DNA from: Pseudarthrobacter sp. NIBRBAC000502770 | GTDB lineage: Bacteria > Actinomycetota > Actinomycetes > Actinomycetales > Micrococcaceae | NCBI RefSeq assembly: GCF_006517815.1 | Contig: NZ_CP041198.1 | Location: 806,001-870,000 of the forward strand | Direction of reading: 5' to 3' | Length of the DNA stretch: 64,000 nucleotides | Part shown: one piece after another, positions 9,318 through 18,281 of the stretch | How the letters are laid out: each line of letters begins with the position of its first letter | Position numbering within the stretch: position 1 is the stretch's first letter | Notes under the pieces: model-generated | Told to the model about the DNA's origin: nothing | Database searches by the model: none | What the model saw: only the letters and a program-made list of their open reading frames with translations | Translations under genes and position numbers: made by a program

Positions 9318-10364
9318 ATGAAGGCCCTGTATAAGGCCGGCCCGCACGCCGGCTTCGAGCTCGTCGACCGGCCCGAACCCGAAGCCGGCCCGGCCGACGT
9401 GAAGATCCGCGTCATGACCACCGGGATCTGCGGCACGGACCTCCACATCCAGTCCTGGGACGCCTGGGCGCAGGGGATCATCGAGGCGCCCCTGATTGCC
9501 GGCCACGAATTCTATGGCGAAGTGGTTGCAGTGGGCGAGGACGTCCGCGAAGTCAAAGTAGGTGACAGGGTGTCGGGCGAAGGCCACGTTGTCTGCGGCA
9601 TCTGCCGGAACTGCCGGGCCGGGCGCCGCCAGATGTGCATCCACACGGTCAGCGTCGGCGTCCAGCGCGATGGTGCCTTCGCTGAGTACGTCGCCATCCC
9701 CGAAACCAACGTCTGGGTCCACCACGATCCCTCCGTCACGCCCGAACTCGGTGCCATCTTCGACCCCTTTGGAAACGCCGTCCACACCGCGCTCAGCTTT
9801 CCGCTGGTGGGGGAGGACGTGCTCATCACCGGCGCAGGCCCCATCGGGCTCATGGCCATCGCCGTGGCCCGGCACGCAGGGGCCCGCAAGATTGCCATCA
9901 CGGACGTTTCCCGGCCGCGGCTGGACCTGGCCCGGCAGCTCGGGGCCGACCTTGCCATCGATGTCTCCACCACCCGGGTGCGCGATGCCCAGCGTGAGCT
10001 GGGCATGCGCGAAGGCTTCGACGTCGGAATGGAAATGTCCGGCCACCCCTCCGCCCTGCCTGAGATGATCGACAACATGAACCACGGCGGCCGGATCGCC
10101 ATGCTGGGCCTGCCCAGCCAGGAGATCACCATCGACTGGGGCAAGGTGGTCACCCACATGCTCACGCTCAAAGGCATCTACGGCCGCGAGATGTACGAAA
10201 CCTGGTACGCCATGAGCGCCATGCTCTCCTCCAACCCCGTGCTGCACGCCGGCATCTCTGCCGTGGTGACGGACACGCTGTCCGCCACGGACTGGGAAAA
10301 AGGCTTCGACATTGCCCGCAGCGGCGTGGGCGGCAAAGTTGTCCTCGACTGGACCCGACTGTAA
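9318..10364 (+). CDS. tdh: L-threonine 3-dehydrogenase
   Basis: Zinc-dependent medium-chain dehydrogenase (348 aa) oxidising L-threonine to 2-amino-3-ketobutyrate with NAD+. Catalytic zinc ligands Cys38 (GICGTDLH) and His63-Glu64 (AGHEFYGE) are present, as are the four structural-zinc cysteines 93, 96, 99 and 107 ([11 protein letters not shown]). The Rossmann motif is TGAGPIG at about 171-177. Length and sequence fit Tdh rather than a general alcohol dehydrogenase. Eight bases separate it from kbl, which uses its unstable product; together they turn threonine into glycine and acetyl-CoA. Confidence 0.96.
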   Translation: MKALYKAGPHAGFELVDRPEPEAGPADVKIRVMTTGICGTDLHIQSWDAWAQGIIEAPLIAGHEFYGEVVAVGEDVREVKVGDRVSGEGHVVCGICRNCRAGRRQMCIHTVSVGVQRDGAFAEYVAIPETNVWVHHDPSVTPELGAIFDPFGNAVHTALSFPLVGEDVLITGAGPIGLMAIAVARHAGARKIAITDVSRPRLDLARQLGADLAIDVSTTRVRDAQRELGMREGFDVGMEMSGHPSALPEMIDNMNHGGRIAMLGLPSQEITIDWGKVVTHMLTLKGIYGREMYETWYAMSAMLSSNPVLHAGISAVVTDTLSATDWEKGFDIARSGVGGKVVLDWTRL

Positions 10365-10372
10365 GGAACCCC

Positions 10373-11569
10373 ATGTTCACCTCCATCAAGGACCAGCTGC
10401 GCGAAGAGCTGGACGAGATCCGCACCGCCGGACTGTACAAGACCGAGCGCAGCATCAGCTCGCCGCAGTCCAGCCACATCACCGCCGGGCAGATTGGCGG
10501 CCCCGGAGCCGACGTGCTGAACTTCTGCGCCAACAACTACCTGGGCTTGGCTGACCACCCGGACATCATCCGCACGGCCAAGGCGGCCATGGATGAGCGC
10601 GGCTTCGGCATGGCAAGCGTCCGCTTCATCTGCGGCACCCAGGACCTGCACCTGCAGCTGGAAGCCAAGGTCTCCGCGTTCCTGGGCACCGAGGACACCA
10701 TCCTGTTCTCCAGCTGCTTCGACGCCAACGGCGGCGTGTTTGAGTCCCTGCTCGGACCGGACGACGCCGTGATTTCCGACGCGCTCAACCACGCTTCCAT
10801 CATTGACGGCATCCGCCTCTGCAAGGCCCGCCGCTACCGCTACGCCAACCAGGACATGGCCGAACTCGAGGCCCGCCTGCAGGAAGCACAGGATGCCCGG
10901 CGGACCCTGATCGTCACCGACGGCGTGTTCTCCATGGACGGCTACCTGGCCCCGCTTGAGGCCATCTGCGACCTCGCCGAAAAGTACGGCGCCATGGTCA
11001 TGGTGGACGATTCCCACGCGGTGGGCTTCATGGGCGCCACCGGTGCGGGCACTCCCGAGCACGCCGGCGTCTCTGACCGGGTGGACATCTACACCGGCAC
11101 CTTCGGCAAGGCTCTGGGCGGAGCGTCGGGCGGGTACGTCTCCGGACGCGGGGAGATCGTGGCCATGCTGCGCCAGAAGGCCCGTCCCTACCTCTTTTCC
11201 AACTCCCTTGCACCGGCCATCGTCGCCGCCACCCTCAAGGCGCTGGACCTGGTGCAGAACTCGGCCGACCTCCGCCGCCGCCTGTTCGAAAACGCCGGGC
11301 TGTTCCGCCGACGCATGACCGAGGAAGGCTTCGACCTGCTCCCCGGCGAGCACGCCATTGTCCCGGTCATGTTCGGCGACGCCGTCATGGCGGCCAAGGT
11401 GGCGGACCGGATGCTGCAGCACGGTGTCTTCGTCACAGCCTTCAGCTTCCCCGTGGTCCCCCGCGGTGCTGCAAGGATCCGGGTGCAGCTTTCAGCCGCA
11501 CATTCAGCGGACGACGTCGAAGCGTGCGTGCGTGCCTTCGTCGCCAGCCGTGCCGAGGCAGCAGCCTGA
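10373..11569 (+). CDS. kbl: Glycine C-acetyltransferase (2-amino-3-ketobutyrate CoA ligase)
   Basis: PLP enzyme (398 aa) of the alpha-oxoamine synthase family that cleaves 2-amino-3-ketobutyrate with CoA to glycine and acetyl-CoA. The PLP lysine is Lys246 in [11 protein letters not shown]; the cofactor-binding [11 protein letters not shown] (about 211-221) and [13 protein letters not shown] (about 51-63) are typical. Directly downstream of tdh and certainly cotranscribed. BioF and other family members are excluded by the tdh partner and the close match to Kbl motifs. Confidence 0.96.
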   Translation: MFTSIKDQLREELDEIRTAGLYKTERSISSPQSSHITAGQIGGPGADVLNFCANNYLGLADHPDIIRTAKAAMDERGFGMASVRFICGTQDLHLQLEAKVSAFLGTEDTILFSSCFDANGGVFESLLGPDDAVISDALNHASIIDGIRLCKARRYRYANQDMAELEARLQEAQDARRTLIVTDGVFSMDGYLAPLEAICDLAEKYGAMVMVDDSHAVGFMGATGAGTPEHAGVSDRVDIYTGTFGKALGGASGGYVSGRGEIVAMLRQKARPYLFSNSLAPAIVAATLKALDLVQNSADLRRRLFENAGLFRRRMTEEGFDLLPGEHAIVPVMFGDAVMAAKVADRMLQHGVFVTAFSFPVVPRGAARIRVQLSAAHSADDVEACVRAFVASRAEAAA

Positions 11570-11627
11570 CAGGATTTCCCTTGAAACGCAGGGTCCCGGG
11601 ACGCGTGATCTCTGTCAGGATGGACCA

Positions 11628-12758
11628 ATGGCAGCACACTACGATGTCCTGATTGTGGGCGGCGGCATCGCCGGCCTGTCCCTCGCGTCCGCGCTCGCCG
11701 GCCGCTGCAGCGTTGCACTGGTGGAGGCGGAGCAGGAGTTGGCGTACCACACGTCCTCCCGCTCCGCCCGCCAGCTGATTCCCAGCTACGGGCCGCCCGT
11801 GGTGCAGGAGCTCACCGTCCGGACCCTCGAACTGCTCGCGGCCCGCGACGCTGAAGCGCCGGAAGCGGTCCTGGCACCGCGCAGTTTCATGCTCGTGGGC
11901 TCGGCGGAGGATGTTGCCGCCGAGGCCAGCGGACATATGCAGCCCATTGCGGTGGACCGTGCCCTCGAGCTGTGTCCGGCCCTGAAGCCGGGAACCTTTG
12001 AAGCCGCCGGACTTGATACCGGCTCCTTTGGCTGCAATGCGCCCCTTCTGCTGGAGGACCACCGCAAGCGGGCGCTCGCCGCCGGAGCGGACATCATCAC
12101 CGGCGCCCGCGTGCATTCGGCACAGCGGCTGGGTTCAGGGTGGCAGGTGGGGGCCGGCGCCGAGGGCTTTGAAGCCGCGGTACTGGTCAATGCGGCAGGT
12201 GCCTGGGCCGATGAGCTGGCGGTGCTCAGCGGCGTCGAGAAGCTGGGCCTCCAGCCGTACCGGCGCACTGCGGCGATTGCCGCCGTCGACCATCCCCTGC
12301 CCGCTGCCACCCCCATGGTGGCAGCGGCGGACAACACTTTCTATTTCCGCCCCGACGGCCATGACGTGCTGATTTCCCCATCGGAGACGGTGCCCAGCGG
12401 GCCCGAGGACGCACGGCCCAATCCAGGTGATGTGGAGCGCCTGGTGGAGAAGCTCAACGCGTTCACCAGCCTGGGGATCACCGGAGTGCGCCGGGCCTGG
12501 ACCGGCCTGCGCACCGAAGCCGCGGACGGGGTGCCCGTAGCCGGGTTCGACGCTGAAGCGTCCGGGTTCTACTGGCTCGCGGGCCAGGGCGGCTACGGAT
12601 TCCAGACGTCGGCGGCGCTGGCGGAGTTCGCCGCCGGCCAGATCCTTGCGGGGCTGGGCTCTTCCGGCGGCGCCGTCCCTGCCGATGGGGCTGTGGACCG
12701 TCCGGAATCCCGGACAGCGCAGGCCCTGGCAGCCACGCGCTGGTCCGTCAGACGCTGA
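11628..12758 (+). CDS. FAD-dependent oxidoreductase (DAO family)
   Basis: Flavoprotein of 376 aa with the dinucleotide-binding motif IVGGGIAGLSLA at about residues 9-20 and the DAO-type C-terminal motif YWLAGQGGYGFQTS (about 314-327). The family includes D-amino-acid and glycine oxidases and dehydrogenases. The ATG at 11628 fits the start of the Rossmann fold with TCAGGA a few bases upstream; in-frame codons further 5' lie inside kbl. It is 58 bases after kbl and 11 bases before hutI. With tdh-kbl it could oxidise glycine, with hutI an imidazole-derived amine; neither substrate is shown by the sequence. Confidence 0.8.
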   Translation: MAAHYDVLIVGGGIAGLSLASALAGRCSVALVEAEQELAYHTSSRSARQLIPSYGPPVVQELTVRTLELLAARDAEAPEAVLAPRSFMLVGSAEDVAAEASGHMQPIAVDRALELCPALKPGTFEAAGLDTGSFGCNAPLLLEDHRKRALAAGADIITGARVHSAQRLGSGWQVGAGAEGFEAAVLVNAAGAWADELAVLSGVEKLGLQPYRRTAAIAAVDHPLPAATPMVAAADNTFYFRPDGHDVLISPSETVPSGPEDARPNPGDVERLVEKLNAFTSLGITGVRRAWTGLRTEAADGVPVAGFDAEASGFYWLAGQGGYGFQTSAALAEFAAGQILAGLGSSGGAVPADGAVDRPESRTAQALAATRWSVRR

Positions 12759-12769
12759 AGAATGATTTC

Positions 12770-13981
12770 ATGAGCACCTTGATCACCAATATCGCCGAGC
12801 TGATGACGCAGGACCTGGAACACCGGGTCCTGAGGGGCGCGGCGGTGGTGGTCGAGGGTGAACGGATTTCCTGGATCGGGGCTGCGGCCGATGCTCCCCC
12901 GGCGGATGAAGCCGTCGATGCCGGCGGCCGGGCCATGCTGCCAGGATGGGTGGACTCCCACAGCCACCTGCTGTTCGCCGGGGACCGCACCGCAGAATTC
13001 GAAGCCCGGATGGCCGGGGAGGCCTACGCTGCCGGTGGCATCGCCGTCACCATGAACGCCACGCGCGCCACGTCCGATTTCGATCTCACCCGCCTGGCCA
13101 TGGGGCGGGTTGCCGAAGCAGTCTCGCAGGGCACCACCTACCTGGAAACCAAGACCGGCTACGGCCTGGACGTTGAGCACGAGGCCCGGAGCGCGCGTAT
13201 TGCCTCCACCATTGCGGACCAGGTGACCTACCTTGGGGCACACCTGGTTCCAGCCGGGCAGGACCCGGAGGAATACACAGACCTGGTCTGCGGGCCGATG
13301 CTCGCTGCGGTCCGCCCTTATGTCCAGTGGGCCGATGTGTTCTGCGAGGAGGGTGCGTTCAACGCCGAGCAATCCCGCCGTGTGCTCATGGCCTGCCGCG
13401 AGGCCGGCCTGGGCCTGAGGGTCCACGGCAACCAGCTCGGCGAGGGCCCCGGCGTACAGCTGGCCGTGGAGCTTGGCGCGGCCAGCGTGGACCACGTGAA
13501 CTACTTAGCCGCGCAGGACGTGAAAGCCCTGGCGTCGTCCTGGTCCGGCTGGGACCCGGCCGTGGGAACGGGGGAGCGTGGCACCGTTGCCACGTGCCTT
13601 CCTGCCTGCGACCTCTCCACCCGCCAGCCGTTGGCTCCCGCCCGCGAACTTCTCGACGCGGGGGTGCAGGTGGCACTGGCGTCCAACTGCAACCCCGGCA
13701 CGTCGTACACCAGCTCCATGGCTTTTTGCGTGACAACGGCAGTGCTCCAGATGCGCCTGAGCGTGCACGAGGCCGTCCGTGCCGCTACCTACGGCGGTGC
13801 GCTGGCGTTGCACAAGGAAGCCGGCCGGGACACCGACGGCGAACGCGCCGTGGGATCCATCGCCGTCGGACACCGGGCCGACCTGCACCTGTTGAATGCG
13901 CCATCCGCGACCCATCTCGCTTACCGGCCCGGGATGCCATTGACGTACGCTGTGTGGCGGGCGGGGGTGCGGGAGCGTTAG
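12770..13981 (+). CDS. hutI: Imidazolonepropionase
   Basis: Amidohydrolase-fold enzyme (403 aa) that opens 4-imidazolone-5-propanoate to N-formimino-L-glutamate in histidine breakdown. Metal ligands appear in WVDSHSHLLFAGDR (about 58-71); substrate-binding EAYAAGGI, KTGYGLD, the third His in LRVHGNQLGEG and the late Asn/Asp region LASNCNPGTSYTSSM are all HutI hallmarks. No hutU, hutH or hutG is adjacent; the neighbour is instead an FAD oxidoreductase 11 bases upstream. The Shine-Dalgarno is weak (GAAGAATGA), suggesting coupling to the upstream gene. Confidence 0.92.
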   Translation: MSTLITNIAELMTQDLEHRVLRGAAVVVEGERISWIGAAADAPPADEAVDAGGRAMLPGWVDSHSHLLFAGDRTAEFEARMAGEAYAAGGIAVTMNATRATSDFDLTRLAMGRVAEAVSQGTTYLETKTGYGLDVEHEARSARIASTIADQVTYLGAHLVPAGQDPEEYTDLVCGPMLAAVRPYVQWADVFCEEGAFNAEQSRRVLMACREAGLGLRVHGNQLGEGPGVQLAVELGAASVDHVNYLAAQDVKALASSWSGWDPAVGTGERGTVATCLPACDLSTRQPLAPARELLDAGVQVALASNCNPGTSYTSSMAFCVTTAVLQMRLSVHEAVRAATYGGALALHKEAGRDTDGERAVGSIAVGHRADLHLLNAPSATHLAYRPGMPLTYAVWRAGVRER

Positions 13982-14000
13982 CGGGACTCCTGCTGTATGA

Positions 14001-14037
14001 TTGTTCCTGATCTTTTCCGTATGGTTAGAATCAGGAA
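14001..14037 (+). promoter_or_regulatory. Promoter with inverted repeat before the DeoR gene
   Basis: TTGTTC (14001-14006) and TAGAAT (14026-14031) form a -35/-10 pair with a 19-base spacer. The inverted repeat TTCCTGAT (14004-14011) / ATCAGGAA (14030-14037) overlaps both elements, so a bound repressor would block RNA polymerase. Autoregulation by the DeoR protein encoded 46 bases further on is the likely use. Confidence 0.5.
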
Positions 14038-14082
14038 ACGTCATCCCGAAGCGGTGGCTGATGTATCGAAAGGCCCGCTTGC

Positions 14083-14871
14083 ATGACACGCACCGACCGG
14101 CTGACAGCGATTCTGGACCTGCTCGCCAGGACCGGCCAGGTAGAAGTCGACGAGATCGTCAGCACCCTCAACGTCTCCCCTGCCACGGCCCGGCGCGACC
14201 TGGACAGCCTTGCCAAGCGCCGCCTGCTGACGCGGACGCGCGGCGGTGCCACCGCCGGCGCCCTGGCGTATGACCTGCCCGGACGTTACAACCGCGACGA
14301 CCATGCCGAAGCGAAGGAACAGATCGCGCAGTGCGCCGCGGCCCTAATCCGGCCGGGCGCCGTCATTGGTCTCTGCGGAGGCACCACCAGCACCGCGCTT
14401 GCACAGATCCTGGCCACCCGGGAGGACCTGAATGCACCCTCCAACCAGCCGACGCTCACGGTCGTAACGAACGCCATCAACATTGCGGGCCAGTTGGCGG
14501 TCCGGCCCAATATCAAGGTGATGGTGACAGGCGGCATCCTCAACCCGCGATCGTATGAGCTCGTGGGCCCCTACACGGACATCATCATGCAGAAGGTGGT
14601 GCTGGACATCGCCTTCATCGGTGTCAACGGCATCGACCCGGAGGTGGGACCCACCAACACGGGGGAGGGCGAGGCCTCCGTCAATGCCCTGCTGGCTTCC
14701 CGCGCCCGGGTGTCCTACGTCCTGGCTGATTCCTCCAAAGTCGGCGTGCGGGCCTTTGCCACGATGGACGGGTACGACTTCACCCGCCTGATCACCGATT
14801 CCGGGATCTCTGCGCGCGACAAGGCAGCCTTTGAAGCCAACGGCACGGAAGTGATCGTGGCACCTGCCTGA
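14083..14871 (+). CDS. DeoR family transcriptional regulator
   Basis: Sugar-phosphate-type repressor of 262 aa. N-terminal DeoR helix-turn-helix about residues 3-58 (RLTAILDLLARTGQVEVDEI, SPATARRDLDSLAKR), then a DeoRC sensor domain (about 75-235) with GLCGGTTSTALA, VVTNAINIA and VMVTGGILNPRSYELVGP. The family binds phosphorylated sugars and represses their catabolic genes. It has its own promoter with a flanking inverted repeat. No sugar operon adjoins it in this window, so its regulon is unknown. Aga/Gat-type repressors are the closest in overall look. Confidence 0.9.
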   Translation: MTRTDRLTAILDLLARTGQVEVDEIVSTLNVSPATARRDLDSLAKRRLLTRTRGGATAGALAYDLPGRYNRDDHAEAKEQIAQCAAALIRPGAVIGLCGGTTSTALAQILATREDLNAPSNQPTLTVVTNAINIAGQLAVRPNIKVMVTGGILNPRSYELVGPYTDIIMQKVVLDIAFIGVNGIDPEVGPTNTGEGEASVNALLASRARVSYVLADSSKVGVRAFATMDGYDFTRLITDSGISARDKAAFEANGTEVIVAPA

Positions 14872-14936
14872 TACTCCCGGGAGGCTGGGGGGAGTTCCGT
14901 CAGGCAGGATCCAGAAACTGAAGGCAAGATGGGAAC

Positions 14937-15716
14937 ATGCTGGTTCCCTCCCGCCGTCGACTGCGGCTCGAAGTCTGGATCGTCCTGGGACTGTCCCTGG
15001 GCCAGTCCGCCATCTACTCCGTGGTGCAGCTGCTCGACAAGATGACCCGCGCCCCGCTGGCCGAGGGCACGTCCACCCTGAACCGCTCGCAGAGCACCCG
15101 CGAGTATTTCGACCTGACGTACCAGCTGCTCGACATCATCTTTGCGCTGGTTCCTGTGCTGCTGGTTCTCTACTTCCTCACCGACCAGCGCCAAGCTTCC
15201 CCCGGCGACGCACGGAACTCCGGTTCAGCATTCCAGAAGCTGGGGTTCAACTTCGCCCGGCCCGGAATGGACCTGCTGCAAGGCCTGGGGCTGGCCGCGC
15301 TGATTGGGATACCGTCCTTGGGGCTCTATTCGGCCGGCCGGGCGCTCGGCATCACCACAGCCATCATCCCCAGTGCCCTGGACGCCTACTGGTGGACCGT
15401 TCCAGTCCTGGTCCTCTCGGCGATGCGCCACGCGGTGCTCGAGGAAGTCATCGTGGTGGGGTACCTGATGGACCGCTTCGGCAAGTTCGGCTGGAGCACG
15501 CCACTGGCCATCGCCGTGAGCTCCGTGCTGCGTGGCAGCTACCACCTTTACCAAGGCTTCGGTCCCTTCATTGGCAACGCTGTGATGGGGGTGGTCTTCG
15601 CCTGGCTCTATACGCGCACCAAGCGCGTCATGCCGCTGGTCATCGCCCACGCGCTGCTGGACATCGTGGCATTCGTCGGCTTCAGCCTCTTCGGCAAGGC
15701 CGTGGGGCTGGGGTAG
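14937..15716 (+). CDS. CPBP family intramembrane metalloprotease
   Basis: Membrane protein of 259 aa with about seven to eight hydrophobic segments, belonging to the CPBP/Rce1-like (Abi) family. Motif 1 is LEEVIVVGYLMDR at about residues 163-175: the two glutamates are present but the usual EExxxR arginine is replaced by valine, a variant I associate with actinobacterial members. Motif 2 is GSYHLYQG with a histidine, motif 3 HALLDIVAF. So the catalytic Glu and His residues are there. Role unknown; family members process prenylated or bacteriocin-type peptides or act in membrane stress. It lies 65 bases after the DeoR gene and seems independent of it. Confidence 0.85.
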   Translation: MLVPSRRRLRLEVWIVLGLSLGQSAIYSVVQLLDKMTRAPLAEGTSTLNRSQSTREYFDLTYQLLDIIFALVPVLLVLYFLTDQRQASPGDARNSGSAFQKLGFNFARPGMDLLQGLGLAALIGIPSLGLYSAGRALGITTAIIPSALDAYWWTVPVLVLSAMRHAVLEEVIVVGYLMDRFGKFGWSTPLAIAVSSVLRGSYHLYQGFGPFIGNAVMGVVFAWLYTRTKRVMPLVIAHALLDIVAFVGFSLFGKAVGLG

Positions 15717-15829
15717 CTGAACAGCTATGGCCGCCGCGGTCTGCCGGTCCCGACTGAACGACCGCTGGGCGGTGGTCCGGCCTGCAGTAGCCCTAGTTAC
15801 GGGTTCTTGTTGATTCCAGGCATGCCTTC

Positions 15830-16186
15830 GTGAAGTCTTGCAGCATGGGCGGGGGACTACGACACGGATTGGCCTTGGGGAGTGCCGTCTTGGCGTTGGC
15901 CGGATGTTTGCTCACCGGGCGATTGTGGAGCATCCATGAACAAACGTCGGACTGGGTGCTCTGGCCTCGAGAGGTTCCTTCCAAAGTCCAGTTTGCCGGG
16001 CGCGAGTACAACTGCGCTCCTGACCCGGAGCCCGCACGGACTGATGTTTCCCTCCTGACGGTCCAAGGCAAAACCGCCGGTGGAGCCGACATCCTCGCCG
16101 CGCCCTCCTCCGACGAGGCCCGAGTATTCATCGTCGTGAGAACTGCCGAAAGAAATGTTGGCTGCGGCCTGCTGGGCGGCCCCTAA
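15830..16186 (+). CDS. Putative small lipoprotein
   Basis: Unrecognised protein of 118 aa from a GTG at 15830; an ATG at 15845 would shorten it by five residues. A short basic start, a hydrophobic stretch and the lipobox LALAGC (about residues 21-26) predict a lipid-anchored exported protein. The rest, about 90 residues, contains three more cysteines and no domain that I recognise. It is a single gene, convergent with the HNH gene at 16220, whose stop lies 34 bases away. Its base composition is a little less G/C-rich than the neighbours. Confidence 0.6.
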   Translation: MKSCSMGGGLRHGLALGSAVLALAGCLLTGRLWSIHEQTSDWVLWPREVPSKVQFAGREYNCAPDPEPARTDVSLLTVQGKTAGGADILAAPSSDEARVFIVVRTAERNVGCGLLGGP

Positions 16187-16219
16187 CTCCGGCCACGGCC
16201 TGCGCGCTGTTTTCTGCCC

Positions 16220-17983
16220 TCACATCAGGTGCAGCAGCAGCTGCCAGTCCGCCTGCGGGTCAGCGGGCAGCTCGTAAAACCTGGCATGGAACTCATCCCA
16301 CAGGGGATCCGCGGGGCGAAGCTCGCCGGGGTCCAGAAGGTCCTCACTTGGTGGTTCTTCGACAGGAGGATCAGACCACGGCGGCATCGATGCGAGGAGC
16401 TGCTGCCACTGCCCGTCCTCGACTGGCCCGGTGGCCCCCAATTCAACCCCTGCCACAACGGCACCCCGAACAGCGTGCGCCGGCAGGCTTCCCGGTGGCC
16501 AGTGGGTTGGTTCTGAATCCTGCTGGTCGGGGTTGTAGTGGCGTCCGGTGGGTGAGGTCCAGCCCGGTGGGTCCTTGCTCGTGGCCGGATCGGGGGTCCA
16601 TTGGCTGTGGTGTTTGAGCCGATGGTGTTTGGGGCAGAGCTGTGCGAGGTTGCTGGTTCCGGTGGTGCCGCCGTGTTCCCACGCTTGGAGGTGGTCTGTT
16701 TCGTTGTCGGGGGTCTTGTTGGTGCAGCCGGGGAAGGTGCATTGGGCATCGCGCAGCCTGATCCAGTGTTTGATGGACCCGGTAAGCCGGTAGTTTTTGC
16801 GGCCGATTTCCAGGTGTGCACCGTCCCGCGGGTCGACCAGGACCCGGTAGAACGACTCCGCCCCGCCGGCGACGAGTCTGCGGGCCATCGATGCAGGGAT
16901 CGGGCCGAAACCATCCAGCTCTGCTGGTTCGTCGGTGAGGCCGAGGAGCGAGAACACGGGCACGGTGACCAGCACGTCGGCCCGCGGGATGGGGACCTTA
17001 CCGATCTCTGTGACAGCCTGTGTGCCCGAACTCTGCGTGCCCGAACTCTGCGTGCCCGGGGCGCCGGGATCGGGCACGTCTTCGCCGGCGCCGGCGGCGG
17101 TTTCCTGGACGCCGGACGTCATGCCGGCGCCGAGGAGGAGGCTGGCGGCGATGTCGGGGCGGAGTTGGGTGAGGGTTCGGGGTTCGTTGGTGCCTTGGAG
17201 GCCGCGGGCGGTGGCGGTGGTCCGGTTCCAGATCGCGCACGCGGTATCGCCGCGAAGGTAGAGGGAGACCCAGGCCATGCCGTCCCGGTCCGGGGTGTAC
17301 TCCATCCGACGGTCCGCCACACCCTTTACATGGCGCTTCTCGATCGATTCCGGATGATGGCGCTCCCGCCAGCCCCGGACCTTGGCCCGGAACCGGGACG
17401 GGACCAGTTCACCGGGCGCGGCACCCCGGGCGGCATCGGGCGCGGCAGGGTCGAAGAAATGCGCCACCAGCCCGGCAGCCCCGACAGCGTCAAGGCCTTC
17501 GGTTTCGTCCGCGACAATCCGTGCATGCTGCCACGACACGTCCCCGGTGGACAGGGCCTCGAACACCAGCGGCAGGGCACAAATCCGGCGGGACTGCTCC
17601 ACCAACGCGCCCGCTGCCCCGGAACTAACCGTCAAGACCGCAGCGATCTCCTCCACCACCGACATCTGCGCGTACGTGCGGTCCTGGACCGAGGCGTCCG
17701 GCGGGGTCATCGCCTCCTGGAACCCGGCGGCGTCGGCGGCGTCCCGTGCCTTCACCCCTGCAAGCTGCGCCTCCAAACGGGACGTAAGCTCCAGCCGCTC
17801 CAACCGGATCTCATAGCGCCGCTGCAACACATCCACACCAGCACCAACACCGAAACCAACATCCAAACCGGATGCCAGGGAAGCGTCCTCCCGCTCCAGC
17901 GCATCCAGGGCAGCAACAGAGGCACGAACACCCTCCAACATCACCCCAAGACCACCGCCGATTCCCATACCCACAGCATCCAA
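16220..17983 (-). CDS. DUF222 / HNH endonuclease-signature protein
   Basis: Protein of 587 aa of the 13E12-repeat class that is amplified in actinobacterial genomes. The N-terminal and central DUF222 region covers about residues 30-390, followed by an HNH nuclease fold at about 425-480 with CTFPGCTNKTPDNETDHLQAW and LCPKHHRLKH (Cys pairs, conserved His/Asn). A low-complexity linker at about 308-318 repeats GTQSS, encoded by a tandem 15-bp repeat at 17022-17058. Biological role is unproven; it is often called a nuclease but may belong to a mobile or defence-related family. It is flanked on the 5' side by the long palindrome at 18172-18223. Confidence 0.85.
   Translation of the reverse strand: MDAVGMGIGGGLGVMLEGVRASVAALDALEREDASLASGLDVGFGVGAGVDVLQRRYEIRLERLELTSRLEAQLAGVKARDAADAAGFQEAMTPPDASVQDRTYAQMSVVEEIAAVLTVSSGAAGALVEQSRRICALPLVFEALSTGDVSWQHARIVADETEGLDAVGAAGLVAHFFDPAAPDAARGAAPGELVPSRFRAKVRGWRERHHPESIEKRHVKGVADRRMEYTPDRDGMAWVSLYLRGDTACAIWNRTTATARGLQGTNEPRTLTQLRPDIAASLLLGAGMTSGVQETAAGAGEDVPDPGAPGTQSSGTQSSGTQAVTEIGKVPIPRADVLVTVPVFSLLGLTDEPAELDGFGPIPASMARRLVAGGAESFYRVLVDPRDGAHLEIGRKNYRLTGSIKHWIRLRDAQCTFPGCTNKTPDNETDHLQAWEHGGTTGTSNLAQLCPKHHRLKHHSQWTPDPATSKDPPGWTSPTGRHYNPDQQDSEPTHWPPGSLPAHAVRGAVVAGVELGATGPVEDGQWQQLLASMPPWSDPPVEEPPSEDLLDPGELRPADPLWDEFHARFYELPADPQADWQLLLHLM
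17022..17058. repeat. 15-bp tandem repeat inside the HNH gene
   Basis: The unit GTGCCCGAACTCTGC occurs at 17022-17036 and 17037-17051, with 7 bases of a third copy. On the coding strand it gives repeated GTQSS. Being a multiple of three, copy changes would keep the frame and only alter linker length. Confidence 0.7.
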
Positions 17984-18171
17984 CGGGGGTCTGACAATTA
18001 CAGATCAAACCGGTGGCGCTGCCTGCGCAGGTGAGCCGGCGCACCGAAGCGGGCCGCCGTCGTCGTACGTTTTCGACGCGAAGGTTGCATGCCGCAGCCC
18101 AAATGTGTGGCGCGAAAAAGAGCACGCGTGGCGTAGAAAAAGACGCGACCCTCAGCCACCGCTTAAATGGA

Positions 18172-18223
18172 TTCGGCCGCCATTGGGTGGTGACGCCGTT
18201 GTCACCACCCAATGGCGGCCGAA
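18172..18223. repeat. Perfect 23-bp-arm palindrome
   Basis: Arms at 18172-18194 and 18201-18223 (starting TTCGGCCGCCATTGGGTGG) are perfectly complementary over 23 bases around a 6-base loop GCCGTT. It stands in the 298-bp gap between the HNH gene start and the VOC gene end. It could terminate the VOC transcript, but it resembles in size the elements at 7429 and 34322. Nothing else recognisable was seen in this gap. Confidence 0.75.
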
Positions 18224-18281
18224 GTTTGCCCGGGCACAACCCGGGGACCTCCCCGGAGTGGTCCGGGAGGAATGGGAAGGG

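Noticed and set aside
16220..17983. HNH gene as part of a restriction or homing system
   Set aside because: No methyltransferase, specificity subunit or intron context is present; DUF222/HNH proteins are common and uncharacterised.
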